From Erysipelotrichales bacterium (GTDB lineage: Bacteria > Bacillota_I > Bacilli_A > Erysipelotrichales > Erysipelotrichaceae), in contig CAJTIT010000008.1 in the NCBI GenBank assembly GCA_910576345.1, positions 1 through 64,000 on the forward strand: DNA of 64,000 nt. The letters are read 5' to 3'. The notes beneath the pieces were generated by a model. It had not been told where the DNA came from. It did no database searches and saw nothing but the letters and a program-made list of their open reading frames with translations. The position numbers and the translations under genes are program-made. This document shows positions 1 to 9,800 of this stretch, piece after piece (position 1 is the first letter of the stretch; every line of letters starts with the position of its first letter).

Positions 1-186
1 TTTTTGACTTATCTACATATACATTATAACTGAAAAACTAAAATCCACAAGACTTTTTTCTTGATATATCCTAATCCTGTCTATCTGCTTTCTTTTTGTA
101 ACAGTAAATTCTACTTATTTTTATGTGCTTTTTGTAGTGGAATTTAACTTTTCACTTCAGGGGATTGTGATTACAGTCTCGTCCAA

Positions 187-216
187 TAGAAAAGCCAGTG
201 CTGTTAAACACTGACT
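187..216 (-). terminator. Intrinsic terminator of the protease/cohesin operon
   Basis: On the minus strand an 8-bp stem (AGTCAGTG pairing with CACTGGCT, one G-U pair) with an 8-nt loop is followed by TTTT. It lies 14 bases past the stop of the cohesin-like gene, so it should end the two-gene transcript. Confidence 0.75.
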
Positions 217-229
217 TCATTTGATACTT

Positions 230-1027
230 TTATTTTGTTTCTGTATTTTCTTTTTGCTTATACACCATGTATCCGACACCGCCAATAAATGCGACGACGA
301 TGATTCCAAGGATGGAATACACAAGTGTGTTATTTTGGGATCCGGCAAAACCATAAGCTCCCGTTTCACTGTTATATTGGATCGGTTTTTTGCCAAATGC
401 ATTTGAGATAGCATCCGTTTTTTCCTTAGAGGTATCCGCAAGCGCACTGTCTTTCACATTTGTGCCACCATTCCCATCAATGCCATCATTGATTGAACCG
501 TTATTAACATCAGGATTGCTTGGCTGATTATCATCCGGTTGATTGGCATCTTCCAATTCGAATGTAAAATCATTGGTTTTGTCATTTACAATTTCTTTGG
601 CACTTCTTGTTTCGTAATCCATATTGGTAACCGACATCTGATTCATTTCTACATTGAAATTTGCTTCAGGAGCCTGTGATGTTACCTTAATTACACCAAT
701 CGTAATATTTCCATCTTTATCGGCAAGATTCTTTGTTACATCACCTGTTGCGATAAAGAAGCGAATCGTTTTGGTTGCTTCATCATACGTATACTCTTTC
801 ACATATTCAGGAGCCAAAGATTCATCCCATTCAATCGTATCCAACGTTACTTCACCGCTCAGTTTCATTGTCGTATCCAAAGCGCCTACATAACCATCGT
901 CTGCTTTTATCGTTAATTTTACTGCGCCGTTCCCGCTACTTGTACGATAGAGGGTAGCCGCAGAAGCACCCATTGTACAAGCAAAGAATACTCCTACAGC
1001 AATCAAAGCCACTAATAACTTTTTCAT
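230..1027 (-). CDS. Membrane-anchored cohesin-like surface protein
   Basis: Predicted 265-residue secreted protein. A signal peptide covers about residues 1-24 and ends near ASA. A beta-rich domain (about 25-155) resembles cohesin-type modules. Next comes an Asn/Asp/Pro-rich linker (about 155-200), then a C-terminal TM helix (about 235-257) with a short Lys-rich tail, so the domain is displayed on the outer face of the membrane. No LPXTG motif is visible. It starts two bases after the stop of the M60 protease gene, with a GGGTGAG ribosome site inside the end of that gene, so the two are cotranscribed. Because the protease carries a dockerin-like module, this protein is a reasonable candidate for its cell-surface receptor. 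The cohesin assignment rests on general pattern and context only and needs a profile search; an unrelated Ig-like fold is the alternative. Confidence 0.6.
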   Translation of the reverse strand: MKKLLVALIAVGVFFACTMGASAATLYRTSSGNGAVKLTIKADDGYVGALDTTMKLSGEVTLDTIEWDESLAPEYVKEYTYDEATKTIRFFIATGDVTKNLADKDGNITIGVIKVTSQAPEANFNVEMNQMSVTNMDYETRSAKEIVNDKTNDFTFELEDANQPDDNQPSNPDVNNGSINDGIDGNGGTNVKDSALADTSKEKTDAISNAFGKKPIQYNSETGAYGFAGSQNNTLVYSILGIIVVAFIGGVGYMVYKQKENTETK

Positions 1028-1029
1028 AT

Positions 1030-4000
1030 TTACTCACCCTTTGTACTATCAACTATATCCATACCTGGCAATGCATCATATGCCGGTAGATTGCTTACAG
1101 ACAGAGAAGTACTTGTCAGTCGCTGACCTTCGTTTGTTTCAGCATCATTGACACGATACAATTCTGCTCGCACACTCTTACCTTGCATGCTTGCGTATTG
1201 TTCAGGAGTGACCACATAGAACCAAATACCGCTTGCGATTTCAGCAACGCCTCCTTCGCTGTTCAACTGTGCAAACAAGAAGTTTTCACCTTCATAGAAT
1301 ACATCACTGTCGTTTGCGTCAACAAGCAACATTACATTGAATGCAGGATGTCCACGGTAATCACCTTTGAACACAACGGAACCTGCCGGTATTGTTTGTT
1401 CTTCATTGTTAGAATCCATATATTTATATGGCGCATTCAGTTTTCCAATCGTACTGTTGGACATATCAACATTGTCTCCAGGAGGAGCGATAACATCGAT
1501 TTCTGCTCCACTGATTCCATCATTTCCGACTGCTTCTATTTTTACATAGCTCATATCTGCATATGTCCACAGTTGATTGCCGCCGGTTGTACCTTCTTTA
1601 TCGAAGTATACGATATCCGTGTAATCATTGGATCCGTTGGTTAAGAAGTTTCCACTCTTCGCCAGTGTCCAAGATGATCCATCTTGACTTACATAGATAT
1701 TGTATTTGGTGATCGTGTTATCCATAACTGTACTTCCATTCATGGCAGCACGATATTTCACACCTACGATATCCATTTTCGTATTCATATTGATGATCAC
1801 ATATGGGTTCGTCTTATCTTTTGCATTTTCTCTAGTGACACCGTTGAAAGCTGTATCAGTATCACCGTCAATCAGATTGTTTACCTGTAATGTGCTTGCA
1901 TCAAAATCTGGATTTTCATGATCGATTGTTTCATTTTCTGCGAGGAAATTAGATGTGATTGTAAAGTTGTCTTTATTGACACTTCCATCATGAGAAAGTT
2001 TTACTTCATCCAATTTTACTGTCGCAGTCGCATTCAAATATTTGTCATAAGCTGTTACTTCGTATACCAACGCACGGTTGTTCATGGAACCAATTGCATC
2101 AACGAATTCATTTTCCATCGTAAATCCGATAACTTCTCCATTGCGCTTGATTTCATATCCTAAGATTGCATCCGCATTCGCGTTTCCATTCACTCCCAAT
2201 GTGATTGTGAAACGTTTTGTTTGATTGTCAGCACTAGACAATACTGCATTTACGGTCGTACCTTCGGACATTCTTGCGCCATTTTTCAAACGATAGCGTC
2301 TTGCATCATCGTTCAAGTACCAAATCTTACGTTCTTCTTTGGCAAGGCCTTTTTCTTTCAAGGTTGCTTTTACTTGATCGGTAATCACGATACCCCATTT
2401 TTCAAAGTGCTCGCTCAAATCTTTTTCTGCTGCCATTGACGCATAAACAACGAGCATTTCATCAGAAGAATATCCTGCAAAGTTTTCCCTTCTCATCAAT
2501 CGGTTCATCTTCGCATAAATAGAATTTGTATCTGTCGCTGTTGCAGTATCGTCATATGCCAAGTGCAGCTGCCAATACATTGCCAATGTTGTAAATACAT
2601 CTGTACTTTTACCGATTGTATTGGAAGTTACTTTTTTATAAATCTTAGATTCATATCTTGGTTCGATTCGAGCCGCAGCTTTATCATCACATGTTTGCGC
2701 CAACAATGCAAAGATATTATTAGTTACTTCGGCATATGCTGTTTTTCCTTGATTGATCTGGTGACCAATTTCATGACTAATTCCCCAACCGAAGAATCCG
2801 GTTGTTTTCAATTCGCCATCTTCTATCGTGTTTGGTCTACCTTGCATGAGTCCTGCGACAGAACCATGTCCTACTCCAACATGATCGCCACCGGCATACA
2901 TGAACGCACCGTCAAACATACGCATTGCACGAATATTCACTCTAGAAGCAGGTGTTAAATCTTTTGGATCGTCTGCATCCGGAGATAATCCTTTGTTGTT
3001 ATAGAACAGCGTCATCATTTCTTCAAACGCAACCAAAGAATTATATAGACGATCGACTTGAGCATCCAATGTACCGGCACCTGTCGCAATACCTGCATAT
3101 GCATTTGTTGCGCCAACTGAGAACAACGCATTTCTTGACATGATTTCTGTCGTATTCAAAACGCTTGTAGATGGATCAAAAGTCAGACCTTCATCCGTAT
3201 ACATTTGTTGCAAACTATCCTTGTATGTTGTTAACTCAGTAATATATGCACGAATCTTTGCTTTTATCTCAGCTTCATCCGTAATTCCTGTAATGTTCAA
3301 ATAAGGAATTTTCGTTCCGCCGCTGACACGAACTTTAATTTGTCCGCTCTCTTTTGCATTAGGATAACGTACATATACGGATCCACCATGTTCTATATCT
3401 AAAGAACCGATCTGTGGTGCAGTAAGAACGTTCAATCCTTTTTTCAAATTTGTCACACTTTGTTTCCATACATTGGCTTCTGCATAGAACTGCGTAAATA
3501 CAACTTGCGGCATCACTGTTCCGGTACTACCAACATATACGTTAATTGTTTCACCGGCTTTTACTGAAACTCCAAGAGGTTGTAGATCACTTAAACTTGA
3601 GAATCCCAAGTGACCATTTCTGGACGTCGTGATTTTCTGATCAACAACGATAACATCTTGAATTGCTGTATCATTTAAAATCTGTCTAGCGTATTCAATA
3701 TCTCTTAACATTGCGTCACGATATGGATGATACTCGTCACTTCTCGTATCTTTCGTATTCACGCGATCTTCCAACGCTTTAATGCTTGCCTCGTTAACAC
3801 CATCTTGCAATTCTACATGTAAATCATCTTTAAACAATGCAGAAACATCATCTTGTAATGAATTATATTCATAGAATTTGATTTCTCTAACTGCATTATC
3901 CCCGCCATTTACCGAATTTGCCAAACAAATTTGAATTTTGTTTGTATGAACAGGTTTGCTTAACTGCAGTTTATAATAAGGCTGTTTGTTTGGACTCATC

Positions 4001-6354
4001 AATTTCTGCAGACTTTCTGAAGAATAAGGTCCGCTGTATGGAGATACTGCCTGCATAGTTCCATTTTCATCCCAATAATAAACTTTTGCATACGTAAATC
4101 CTGCATTTCCTTCTTTTGGAACCAAGAACATGTAATCAATATCATAGAAATCATCGAATTCAATGATTGGACCAGCTTTACCTCCTGTGTTGAATCCACC
4201 AGTATCCCAAGTATCTGCCAACCAATAACTTTCATAATTGTTGTCGACCAGTGCAAATTCTCCGCCAACATTATTTCCGGCTTTCAATGTAACAGATTTG
4301 ATATGCTCTGTTTTTTCACCTTCTGTTGGCCAGTTGATCAAACCGTAATTATAGGTATCCGGCATAACATAATTCATTGTCGTTCCTTTTACATGAATGG
4401 ATGCTTTACCTTCACCAAGATCATTGTTTCCGGTCACGTATACTTCATATTCTTTTTCGACTTCCAAATCAGTCAAACGATATGAGGTTCCATCAATTTT
4501 TTCTATTTTAGTATATTGCTGATTTCCGACTTTTCGATAATAGATATTATAAGTCAGCGTATCTTTCATATCTTTCCAGCCGATATTGAATCCGGCGTAA
4601 ACAGGATTCAATGTCACCATATCCGGTGCTGGCGGCAGACGAGTTGGTTTAGGCTCAAATTTGATTGGATCGGAATATGGGCTTCTCCATTCTCCGTTAA
4701 CGGCTCTTACGCTTGCCTGATAAGTGGTGTAATTATCCAACCCGGCAAATTCATAAGTCGTATAGGTCGTTTGAAGAATTTCATTTTCAATGATCTGTCC
4801 ATCTTTTGAGAACGTCTGCAACAAAATCTCAAACCCTGTAACATTTGGCATATCATTGTATGTCAATGTTGCAGATTCATTTCCTTCTACTACGTTCAAA
4901 TTCTTAGGCACTTCAATTACAGGCACCGGTACTTCTTCATATACGTTATTCAAGAATTCCACTTCTGCAATTTCTGCCAAGTTCTTTCCGGCAGATTTTA
5001 CGATTTTGATTGTTACTTTCTTTACGGCAATCTGTCCGCCAAGATCAATCACGATCGTATCCTCACTGGCTTTGTCTGTGAAGTAGTGAATGGATTTTGC
5101 ACGGCTCAAGCCGGCTTGCACCTGCGTTACTTTTCCATTTTCGTCTTCAACTTCCACAATCATTTCTTCTGGCTGATTGTCTAAACCTGTTTCTACACGA
5201 ATCTGACTCATGGTAAATGCTTTTTCCATGCTCATTGTCAATATTGCAGGATTTGTCTGTGAAATGTCTTCGCTTTCCTTTGCAGGTTTGATACCGACTT
5301 TTCCTTCTTCCTTGAACAGATTTACCGCATCTCCATCTAAGATTGCTTCCACTTTCATGGCTGCGCTGTCAATCATGGAACTTGTGTCATACATACTCAC
5401 ATCTTGTTTTGCACCATTTAAAGTCGTTGCAATGATTGCCACATCCGCAATGTCGATTTTACCATCACGGTTCAAATCGAATTTGGCAAGACTTGCGGCA
5501 TCACTTTTATCGACGTTTGCAATCAGTTGATCAACGTCTGCACCATTTACCGTGCCGTCCATGTTCACATCTCCGACTTCAAACAACCCTTTCTCGTTTG
5601 AAATCGCTACACGTTTTGCGTAGTCATCCAGCTCGATATTGTCAACCGTATATGTTTTATACGCATTACCGGATAATACCGCGCCGTATGTTCCTTTCTT
5701 CAGATTGTAAAGTGTAACTGCATAGTATCGTACTTTTCCACCGTCTACACCATTAAGCACTTCACCTGTCTGATCCATTTTTCGTATGGATACTTCGCCT
5801 GTTTGATCACCAAGCTTATAATCCATTCGCTTCATTTCTGTGATACCGTTAAAGTCAATTTTCTGTGTATTTCCTTTATCGTCGTTCACTTCCAAAGCGA
5901 TGTTTGGATTGGCAATGTTGCTGATCGGTAAAATAAACTTAACATCAATTTCTAAATTACCGGTTGCTTCAAGGCCGTCCAACAGATAAGTATCGGGTGT
6001 CAATTCATCTTGGCTATTTTTGCCCTCAGGTTGTGTCCCCTGTCCATCGACATTTTGAGGTTCATCAACAGTATTGGCACCATTTGAGTTTTCTTCTGTT
6101 GGAGTGGACACAGGCTGATCTACAGCATCTTTGTCCGGTTGTGAGGTTTCATCTTCTTGTGTTCCCTCAGTGTTTGTTGTTTTCAAATTCCCTCCATCAT
6201 TTTCATTATTTGGAGTTTCTTCGTTTTCCATTGTTTCATCATTGCCTTGTGCAGACATAGTTCCGCCAAAAGATCCCATCGCCATAAAAATCGATGATAT
6301 TGCGAAACTGATTACGAATGTGAAGGCAAGAAACAATTTCAACCAACGTTTCAT
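1030..6354 (-). CDS. Secreted M60-family (enhancin/mucinase-type) metalloprotease with dockerin-like, FN3 and discoidin modules
   Basis: About 1774 residues. N-terminal signal peptide (1-35) then a Thr/Glu/Asn-rich low-complexity stretch (about 35-120). A dockerin-like pair of EF-type loops sits near residues 260-315 (DVNMDGTVNGADV, then DLNRDGKIDIADV). Discoidin-type beta regions follow (about 330-460 and 690-850), with two fibronectin-III-like domains (about 475-660) between them. The zinc protease core shows HEIGH near residue 1193, the HExxH signature of M60-like peptidases, which cleave mucin-type glycoproteins. A discoidin/CBM32-like domain lies at about 1490-1640. The start is the ATG at 6354: AAAGGAG lies 9 bases upstream, while the in-frame TTG six bases earlier is too close to it. 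First gene of the operon; the downstream gene encodes a possible cohesin partner. Likely acts on host mucus (family knowledge). Substrate is unknown. Confidence 0.9.
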   Translation of the reverse strand: MKRWLKLFLAFTFVISFAISSIFMAMGSFGGTMSAQGNDETMENEETPNNENDGGNLKTTNTEGTQEDETSQPDKDAVDQPVSTPTEENSNGANTVDEPQNVDGQGTQPEGKNSQDELTPDTYLLDGLEATGNLEIDVKFILPISNIANPNIALEVNDDKGNTQKIDFNGITEMKRMDYKLGDQTGEVSIRKMDQTGEVLNGVDGGKVRYYAVTLYNLKKGTYGAVLSGNAYKTYTVDNIELDDYAKRVAISNEKGLFEVGDVNMDGTVNGADVDQLIANVDKSDAASLAKFDLNRDGKIDIADVAIIATTLNGAKQDVSMYDTSSMIDSAAMKVEAILDGDAVNLFKEEGKVGIKPAKESEDISQTNPAILTMSMEKAFTMSQIRVETGLDNQPEEMIVEVEDENGKVTQVQAGLSRAKSIHYFTDKASEDTIVIDLGGQIAVKKVTIKIVKSAGKNLAEIAEVEFLNNVYEEVPVPVIEVPKNLNVVEGNESATLTYNDMPNVTGFEILLQTFSKDGQIIENEILQTTYTTYEFAGLDNYTTYQASVRAVNGEWRSPYSDPIKFEPKPTRLPPAPDMVTLNPVYAGFNIGWKDMKDTLTYNIYYRKVGNQQYTKIEKIDGTSYRLTDLEVEKEYEVYVTGNNDLGEGKASIHVKGTTMNYVMPDTYNYGLINWPTEGEKTEHIKSVTLKAGNNVGGEFALVDNNYESYWLADTWDTGGFNTGGKAGPIIEFDDFYDIDYMFLVPKEGNAGFTYAKVYYWDENGTMQAVSPYSGPYSSESLQKLMSPNKQPYYKLQLSKPVHTNKIQICLANSVNGGDNAVREIKFYEYNSLQDDVSALFKDDLHVELQDGVNEASIKALEDRVNTKDTRSDEYHPYRDAMLRDIEYARQILNDTAIQDVIVVDQKITTSRNGHLGFSSLSDLQPLGVSVKAGETINVYVGSTGTVMPQVVFTQFYAEANVWKQSVTNLKKGLNVLTAPQIGSLDIEHGGSVYVRYPNAKESGQIKVRVSGGTKIPYLNITGITDEAEIKAKIRAYITELTTYKDSLQQMYTDEGLTFDPSTSVLNTTEIMSRNALFSVGATNAYAGIATGAGTLDAQVDRLYNSLVAFEEMMTLFYNNKGLSPDADDPKDLTPASRVNIRAMRMFDGAFMYAGGDHVGVGHGSVAGLMQGRPNTIEDGELKTTGFFGWGISHEIGHQINQGKTAYAEVTNNIFALLAQTCDDKAAARIEPRYESKIYKKVTSNTIGKSTDVFTTLAMYWQLHLAYDDTATATDTNSIYAKMNRLMRRENFAGYSSDEMLVVYASMAAEKDLSEHFEKWGIVITDQVKATLKEKGLAKEERKIWYLNDDARRYRLKNGARMSEGTTVNAVLSSADNQTKRFTITLGVNGNANADAILGYEIKRNGEVIGFTMENEFVDAIGSMNNRALVYEVTAYDKYLNATATVKLDEVKLSHDGSVNKDNFTITSNFLAENETIDHENPDFDASTLQVNNLIDGDTDTAFNGVTRENAKDKTNPYVIINMNTKMDIVGVKYRAAMNGSTVMDNTITKYNIYVSQDGSSWTLAKSGNFLTNGSNDYTDIVYFDKEGTTGGNQLWTYADMSYVKIEAVGNDGISGAEIDVIAPPGDNVDMSNSTIGKLNAPYKYMDSNNEEQTIPAGSVVFKGDYRGHPAFNVMLLVDANDSDVFYEGENFLFAQLNSEGGVAEIASGIWFYVVTPEQYASMQGKSVRAELYRVNDAETNEGQRLTSTSLSVSNLPAYDALPGMDIVDSTKGE

Positions 6355-6385
6355 AGTCAATTACTCCTTTCATGGTCTCATTCTT

Positions 6386-6415
6386 ATTATAATACTTCGT
6401 CTTTTTTCAAGTCAA
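6386..6415 (-). promoter_or_regulatory. Sigma-A type promoter of the M60 protease operon
   Basis: Minus strand TTGACT (6415-6410), an 18-bp spacer and TATAAT (6391-6386). It lies 32 bases upstream of the chosen ATG. The region from 6416 to 6641 beyond it shows no gene or further clear signal. Confidence 0.75.
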
Positions 6416-6641
6416 TATTTTTTTAATAAAAAAATCCCTTTTGAGCCCATAGCCACGGTCTTAATCACACTTTTGTTTTTTTCTTTTTTTTAGAAAATGT
6501 CATACTCTTTACAGAAAATGCGGACATGTAGTTTTGGATGCTCTAAATTTCTTGATTTTTATACTAATTTTCGTAAAAATTCATATTTTACACACCGGAT
6601 TGGAAAGGTTGAAACTATGATTGATTGTAATCATCTCCATC

Positions 6642-6682
6642 AAAAAAAGCAAAGGGATTCATAATTGAAAATCTCTTTGCTT
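6642..6682 (-). terminator. Intrinsic terminator of the ABC exporter operon
   Basis: A 13-bp stem with one mismatch (AAGCAAAGAGATT against AATCCCTTTGCTT, minus strand) followed by seven T. The upstream arm overlaps the last codons of the permease gene. Confidence 0.8.
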
Positions 6683-7477
6683 GTAAAGCATAATCCCAAT
6701 ACACCATAAAACAATCAAACAAATAAAAAAGCCACTGAACCATAAGCGAGTTGTCATTGTCCATTTTATCGCATTCTCATAGGAAAATAATGTAAACGGA
6801 CTAAACCACGACAGCCAAGTTCCGCCTGTTCCTAACAATTTGGATAGATAACCCAAAACATAAGACACCATCATTATAAAAATGCCGATCGTAACAGTGC
6901 CTTTGCGTTTGGAAACAGCCGCTATTTGAAAGGACAAGGTTAAAAACAATAATGGCGTCATTGAGGATATGAGGATAATTTTTATATAATCTGCAAATAC
7001 AAACGTCGCTTCATTGCTAAACAAACCGCTACATATACCAGCTGTCGCTGCCGAAAAAATCACAAGCAAACAGGATAATAACGCTGTCACATATTTGGCA
7101 ATGTAGATTTCACTTCGACTGATACATGTAGCATACAAGAATTCCATCGTTTGATCACGTTCTTCTTCCGCTAGAATACGCGTAGCAAAAGATATGGAGA
7201 ATACGCTGATCGCAATCAATATCATACCGTAAATCATACCAAAATAAGTAATATAGTTCCCCATGTTTGAGAATTCCCCCATGCCGATCAACTCAAGCAG
7301 TTCTTTGGGCATGGTTTCCATTTCCATTTGTGCCATATCTTTGATGGATGGAAAAAGTATCGTGTAAAGCAGAACAATACCAAAGATTGCCGCACACCAT
7401 CCGACAATTTCTTTTTTTCTTATCTGAAACGTAAAAGCGATCAATGTTTTGATCTTGCTTAGTTCTACTTGTCTCAC
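6659..7477 (-). CDS. ABC-2 type exporter permease
   Basis: 272 residues with six predicted membrane segments (about 30-50, 75-100, 120-145, 155-180, 190-210, 245-265) and the short cytoplasmic loops typical of ABC-2 type permeases. These form the membrane channel of small-molecule or peptide exporters. The gene starts with GTG overlapping the TGA of the ATPase gene by 4 bp, with GGAGG 10 bases upstream, so the two are translationally coupled and should form one transporter. The exported substrate cannot be told; bacteriocin or antibiotic export/immunity is common for this class. Confidence 0.85.
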   Translation of the reverse strand: MRQVELSKIKTLIAFTFQIRKKEIVGWCAAIFGIVLLYTILFPSIKDMAQMEMETMPKELLELIGMGEFSNMGNYITYFGMIYGMILIAISVFSISFATRILAEEERDQTMEFLYATCISRSEIYIAKYVTALLSCLLVIFSAATAGICSGLFSNEATFVFADYIKIILISSMTPLLFLTLSFQIAAVSKRKGTVTIGIFIMMVSYVLGYLSKLLGTGGTWLSWFSPFTLFSYENAIKWTMTTRLWFSGFFICLIVLWCIGIMLYKQRDFQL

Positions 7478-8307
7478 TCCTCATCACCTCCAAAATATTT
7501 GATGAATTCGTCTTCTATGGATTTCTGTTTGATTTCCAGCTGTTTCAATGACTTTGTTGAGAGTTCTTTCATCAATTCAGATAATTCACCTTGATGCGTA
7601 AATGTTTTGTGTATTCCTTCCTTGGTTTGATATGAGACAATATGCGCTTGCCGATTTTTGTACTGATGCAAGTCAATATCTTCTGCCAGCGTGCCGTCTT
7701 TGATGATAAGGGCTCGGTCGCAGTATTTTTCCACATTGCTTAAATTGTGACTGGATAAGAAAATGGTTTTTCCTTCTGCTTTATATTTTGACAAAAGATC
7801 GAAAAAGCGATTCTGCATATAGGGATCTAAGCCATTGGTTGGTTCATCAAGAATAAATACTTGCTTTTCTTTGGTCAGTGATTGCGCAATGGAAAGTTTC
7901 TTTTTGTTTCCAAGACTGAGTTCGGATATGCTTTTATGGACATCCAGTTCAAAATGCGCCGCTAATTCCAAATAGGATTCGATTGGTTCATGCGAGATTC
8001 TGGAACAAAACCTCAATACATCGATTACTTTGATTTTTTCATAAAAACAACTGTCGGAACTCATGTATCCTAGCTGTGTTCTGATTTCTTTGGCATGGGT
8101 TTGGCTGTCTTTTCCGCAGATTTTGATTGTACCTTCACTTGGTTTGATCATATTCATCATGGCACGAATCGTCGTTGTTTTGCCTGCGCCATTTTTACCG
8201 ACAAAGCCGGTGATACTTCCTTTCTGAATGGTAAATGATATATTATTAACCGCTTTGTATCTATGATATGTTTTTGTAAGATGTGATACTTCAATTATGT
8301 TATCCAT
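7474..8307 (-). CDS. ABC transporter ATP-binding protein
   Basis: 277 residues. Walker A GKNGAGKTT (about 37-45), signature region LSLGNKKKLS (about 130-140), Walker B VFILDEP with the following NGLDP (about 150-163) and the switch His in SSHNL (about 186-190). It powers the permease encoded directly downstream. The signature has LSLGN in place of LSGGQ, common in the BcrA-like exporter ATPases. ATG 8307 is preceded by AAGGAGG. The pair forms an operon ending at the terminator at 6642. No dedicated regulator is adjacent; upstream DNA is mobile-element debris. Confidence 0.9.
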   Translation of the reverse strand: MDNIIEVSHLTKTYHRYKAVNNISFTIQKGSITGFVGKNGAGKTTTIRAMMNMIKPSEGTIKICGKDSQTHAKEIRTQLGYMSSDSCFYEKIKVIDVLRFCSRISHEPIESYLELAAHFELDVHKSISELSLGNKKKLSIAQSLTKEKQVFILDEPTNGLDPYMQNRFFDLLSKYKAEGKTIFLSSHNLSNVEKYCDRALIIKDGTLAEDIDLHQYKNRQAHIVSYQTKEGIHKTFTHQGELSELMKELSTKSLKQLEIKQKSIEDEFIKYFGGDEE

Positions 8308-8383
8308 TGATTTTCCTCCTTGTTATACATTAGAAAAAGCAATAACACTTTCCATAAATTATTTGCGCCACAGTTTTATTCAG

Positions 8384-8518
8384 TCACGGGTGCACTTCTT
8401 GTAGCTGCCGCCTGTTCCTGCCACGTCATGCGTTGTTAGCCGCAAATCTTATGACGGTCTTGCAAAAGCCGTGGAACGTATACATGATATGTTCTTTGTA
8501 TGCTTCTGTGTAAGGCAT
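8384..8518 (-). pseudogene. Broken ICE-type sigma-70-like small protein
   Basis: Minus-strand reading from ATG 8518 gives MPYTEAYKEHIMYTFHGF and then CKTVIRFAANNA before a TGA. The same frame continues past it with an Arg-rich stretch to a second TGA at 8384. This N-terminus is the one found on the small sigma-like proteins carried by Tn916/Tn1549-type elements, where a Trp follows the Asn-Ala, so the TGA most likely replaces TGG. The rest of the protein is missing. Below the length of an obvious gene; a remnant only. Confidence 0.6.
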
Positions 8519-8557
8519 AAAAAATTTCTTCCTTTCCTTCCAAAAGGGAAATAATGT

Positions 8558-8793
8558 TTATAGGTGACATCTTGACGGATATGACAAAAATTCAACCATC
8601 TGTTCACTGATTACTTGGCATTGCAGTGAACTTCTTTTCCTCGCAGTCCCCATTGCCTGCCTTAACAGCTTTTCTGTTTCGCTCTTGCTTTCCGTATCCG
8701 TAAACTCTTTCTGTACCAAGTTGCCGCTTGCGTCCTCCACATAGAAGCGGTAGTTTCATTTCTTCTTTTTTTCCTTACAGAACCTTTTGCCAT
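8558..8793 (-). pseudogene. N-terminal remnant of a tyrosine-recombinase integrase
   Basis: From ATG 8793 the minus strand reads MAKGSVRKK, then breaks frame. A one-base-shifted frame gives NYRFYVEDASGNLVQKEF followed by TESKSETEKLLRQAM, the characteristic start of conjugative-element integrases (the arm-binding domain). A TGA stands where the family has Trp in the KWYYRFY block, and a second frameshift follows: another frame gives DCEEKKF. The catalytic domain is absent. This marks an old element boundary; the fragment at 16431 is the catalytic end of a recombinase but need not be from the same gene. Confidence 0.7.
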
Positions 8794-8990
8794 AATCCGC
8801 TCTCCTTTCGAAAACGGGAAATCAAAATTGATGAAATGCTTACATGTAAGTATATCATACTTTCGGTTGCCTAACTATACCGATTCGGATTCTTCTCTGG
8901 ATACCATTGTTGATTTACAATAGATATGTTACAAAAAGCAAGAGATACGTTATACTTAAATTACCACATAAAAGAAAGGAGACCTCTTGA

Positions 8991-9376
8991 ATGTATAGTA
9001 TAGCTCAAGACATGCGATTTTGTCTATCTGTTGTGAAATCTTATTATCGTATCGGTGCTACGAAAACTGCCATTTGCTATAAAACCACCAGACAATTTAA
9101 ACAGTCTACTTATTCTTCTACACGCTTTCTTGAGAATTGCATTCGATTCTTTCCTTGCCGGATACAATGCATCCTGCTACTCCAAGACTTAATGGAAAGG
9201 TAGAAAGAAGTCATAGAGAAGATCAGAAAAGATTGTATAACAAGACAACTTTTTATTCTCTTGATGATGCTCATAAACAACTCAAAAAATATCTTAAAAA
9301 ATCGAATCGTCGTCCTATGCATCCTCTTGGTTTTTTATCTCCCATACAAGTTGTTTACAACTTACTTAATGTGTAA
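8991..9376 (+). pseudogene. Internally deleted IS transposase (IS481/IS3-like integrase core)
   Basis: The start (8991-9100) encodes an HTH-like N-terminus with YYRIGATKTAICYKTTRQF. The rest of the HTH and most of the DDE core are missing. From about 9165 another frame gives TPRLNGKVERSHREDQKRLY, the last Glu-containing block of a retroviral-type (rve) transposase, and runs to a natural stop at 9376. A strong AGGAGA ribosome site precedes 8991. It is thus a decayed insertion sequence with an internal deletion of several hundred bases. Family-level placement is from motif memory. Confidence 0.7.
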
Positions 9377-9486
9377 CCTATCATTGTCAAACCTACACAT
9401 AGTTATAATATATGTTCATATTTATCTACTTGATACAGTTCAATCAAGCGTCTATACTATATACAGTACGCAATAAGAGGTCAAAA

Positions 9487-9660
9487 ATGTTTGAATATAT
9501 AACAGCACAGCAAGCCGCAGAAAAATGGAACGTATCGCTTAGATGAGTGCATCGGTTATGCAAAGAAAATCGTATTGAGGGAGCAATGAACATCAACCGT
9601 GTTTGGCTTATACCGATTACTGCCAAGAAGCCTATTGACAGAAAAAAGAAGAGATCCTAA
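9487..9660 (+). pseudogene. Broken small HTH/excisionase-like protein
   Basis: 58-codon frame. It begins MFEYITAQQAAEKWNVSLR, meets an in-frame TGA at codon 20, and continues VHRLCKENRIEGAMNINRVW to a C-terminus ending PIDRKKKRS and TAA. The pattern is that of MerR-type helix-turn-helix proteins of mobile elements (EKWxVSxRxVxxLCxxxRIxGA). The stop replaces one codon inside the recognition region. The 120 bases after it hold only a Lys-rich 32-residue reading frame (9681-9779) with no recognisable product. Confidence 0.6.
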
Positions 9661-9800
9661 GTGAGTATCAAAGTTTCAAAATGAATAAGGCAAACATCGA
9701 TAGGAAAGTTCAAAGTAGAGAACAAAAAGAAGACGAAAAGAACGACAATACGTTATGCGACAAGAAAAGAAAAAACTAAACATAGAGGGAGGTAACATCT

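Noticed and set aside
2563-2958. Plus-strand frames across the M60 protease gene
   Set aside because: Shadow frames of a clear minus-strand coding gene; no start signals or conserved motifs.
8384-9660. UGA as a tryptophan codon in this genome
   Set aside because: prfB is present with its UGA-dependent frameshift, core proteins use TGG for Trp, several core genes end in TGA, and other decayed genes here carry TAA or TAG instead.
9681-9779. Lys-rich 32-residue frame before the AraC gene
   Set aside because: No ribosome site or known relative; composition is that of AT-rich noncoding DNA.
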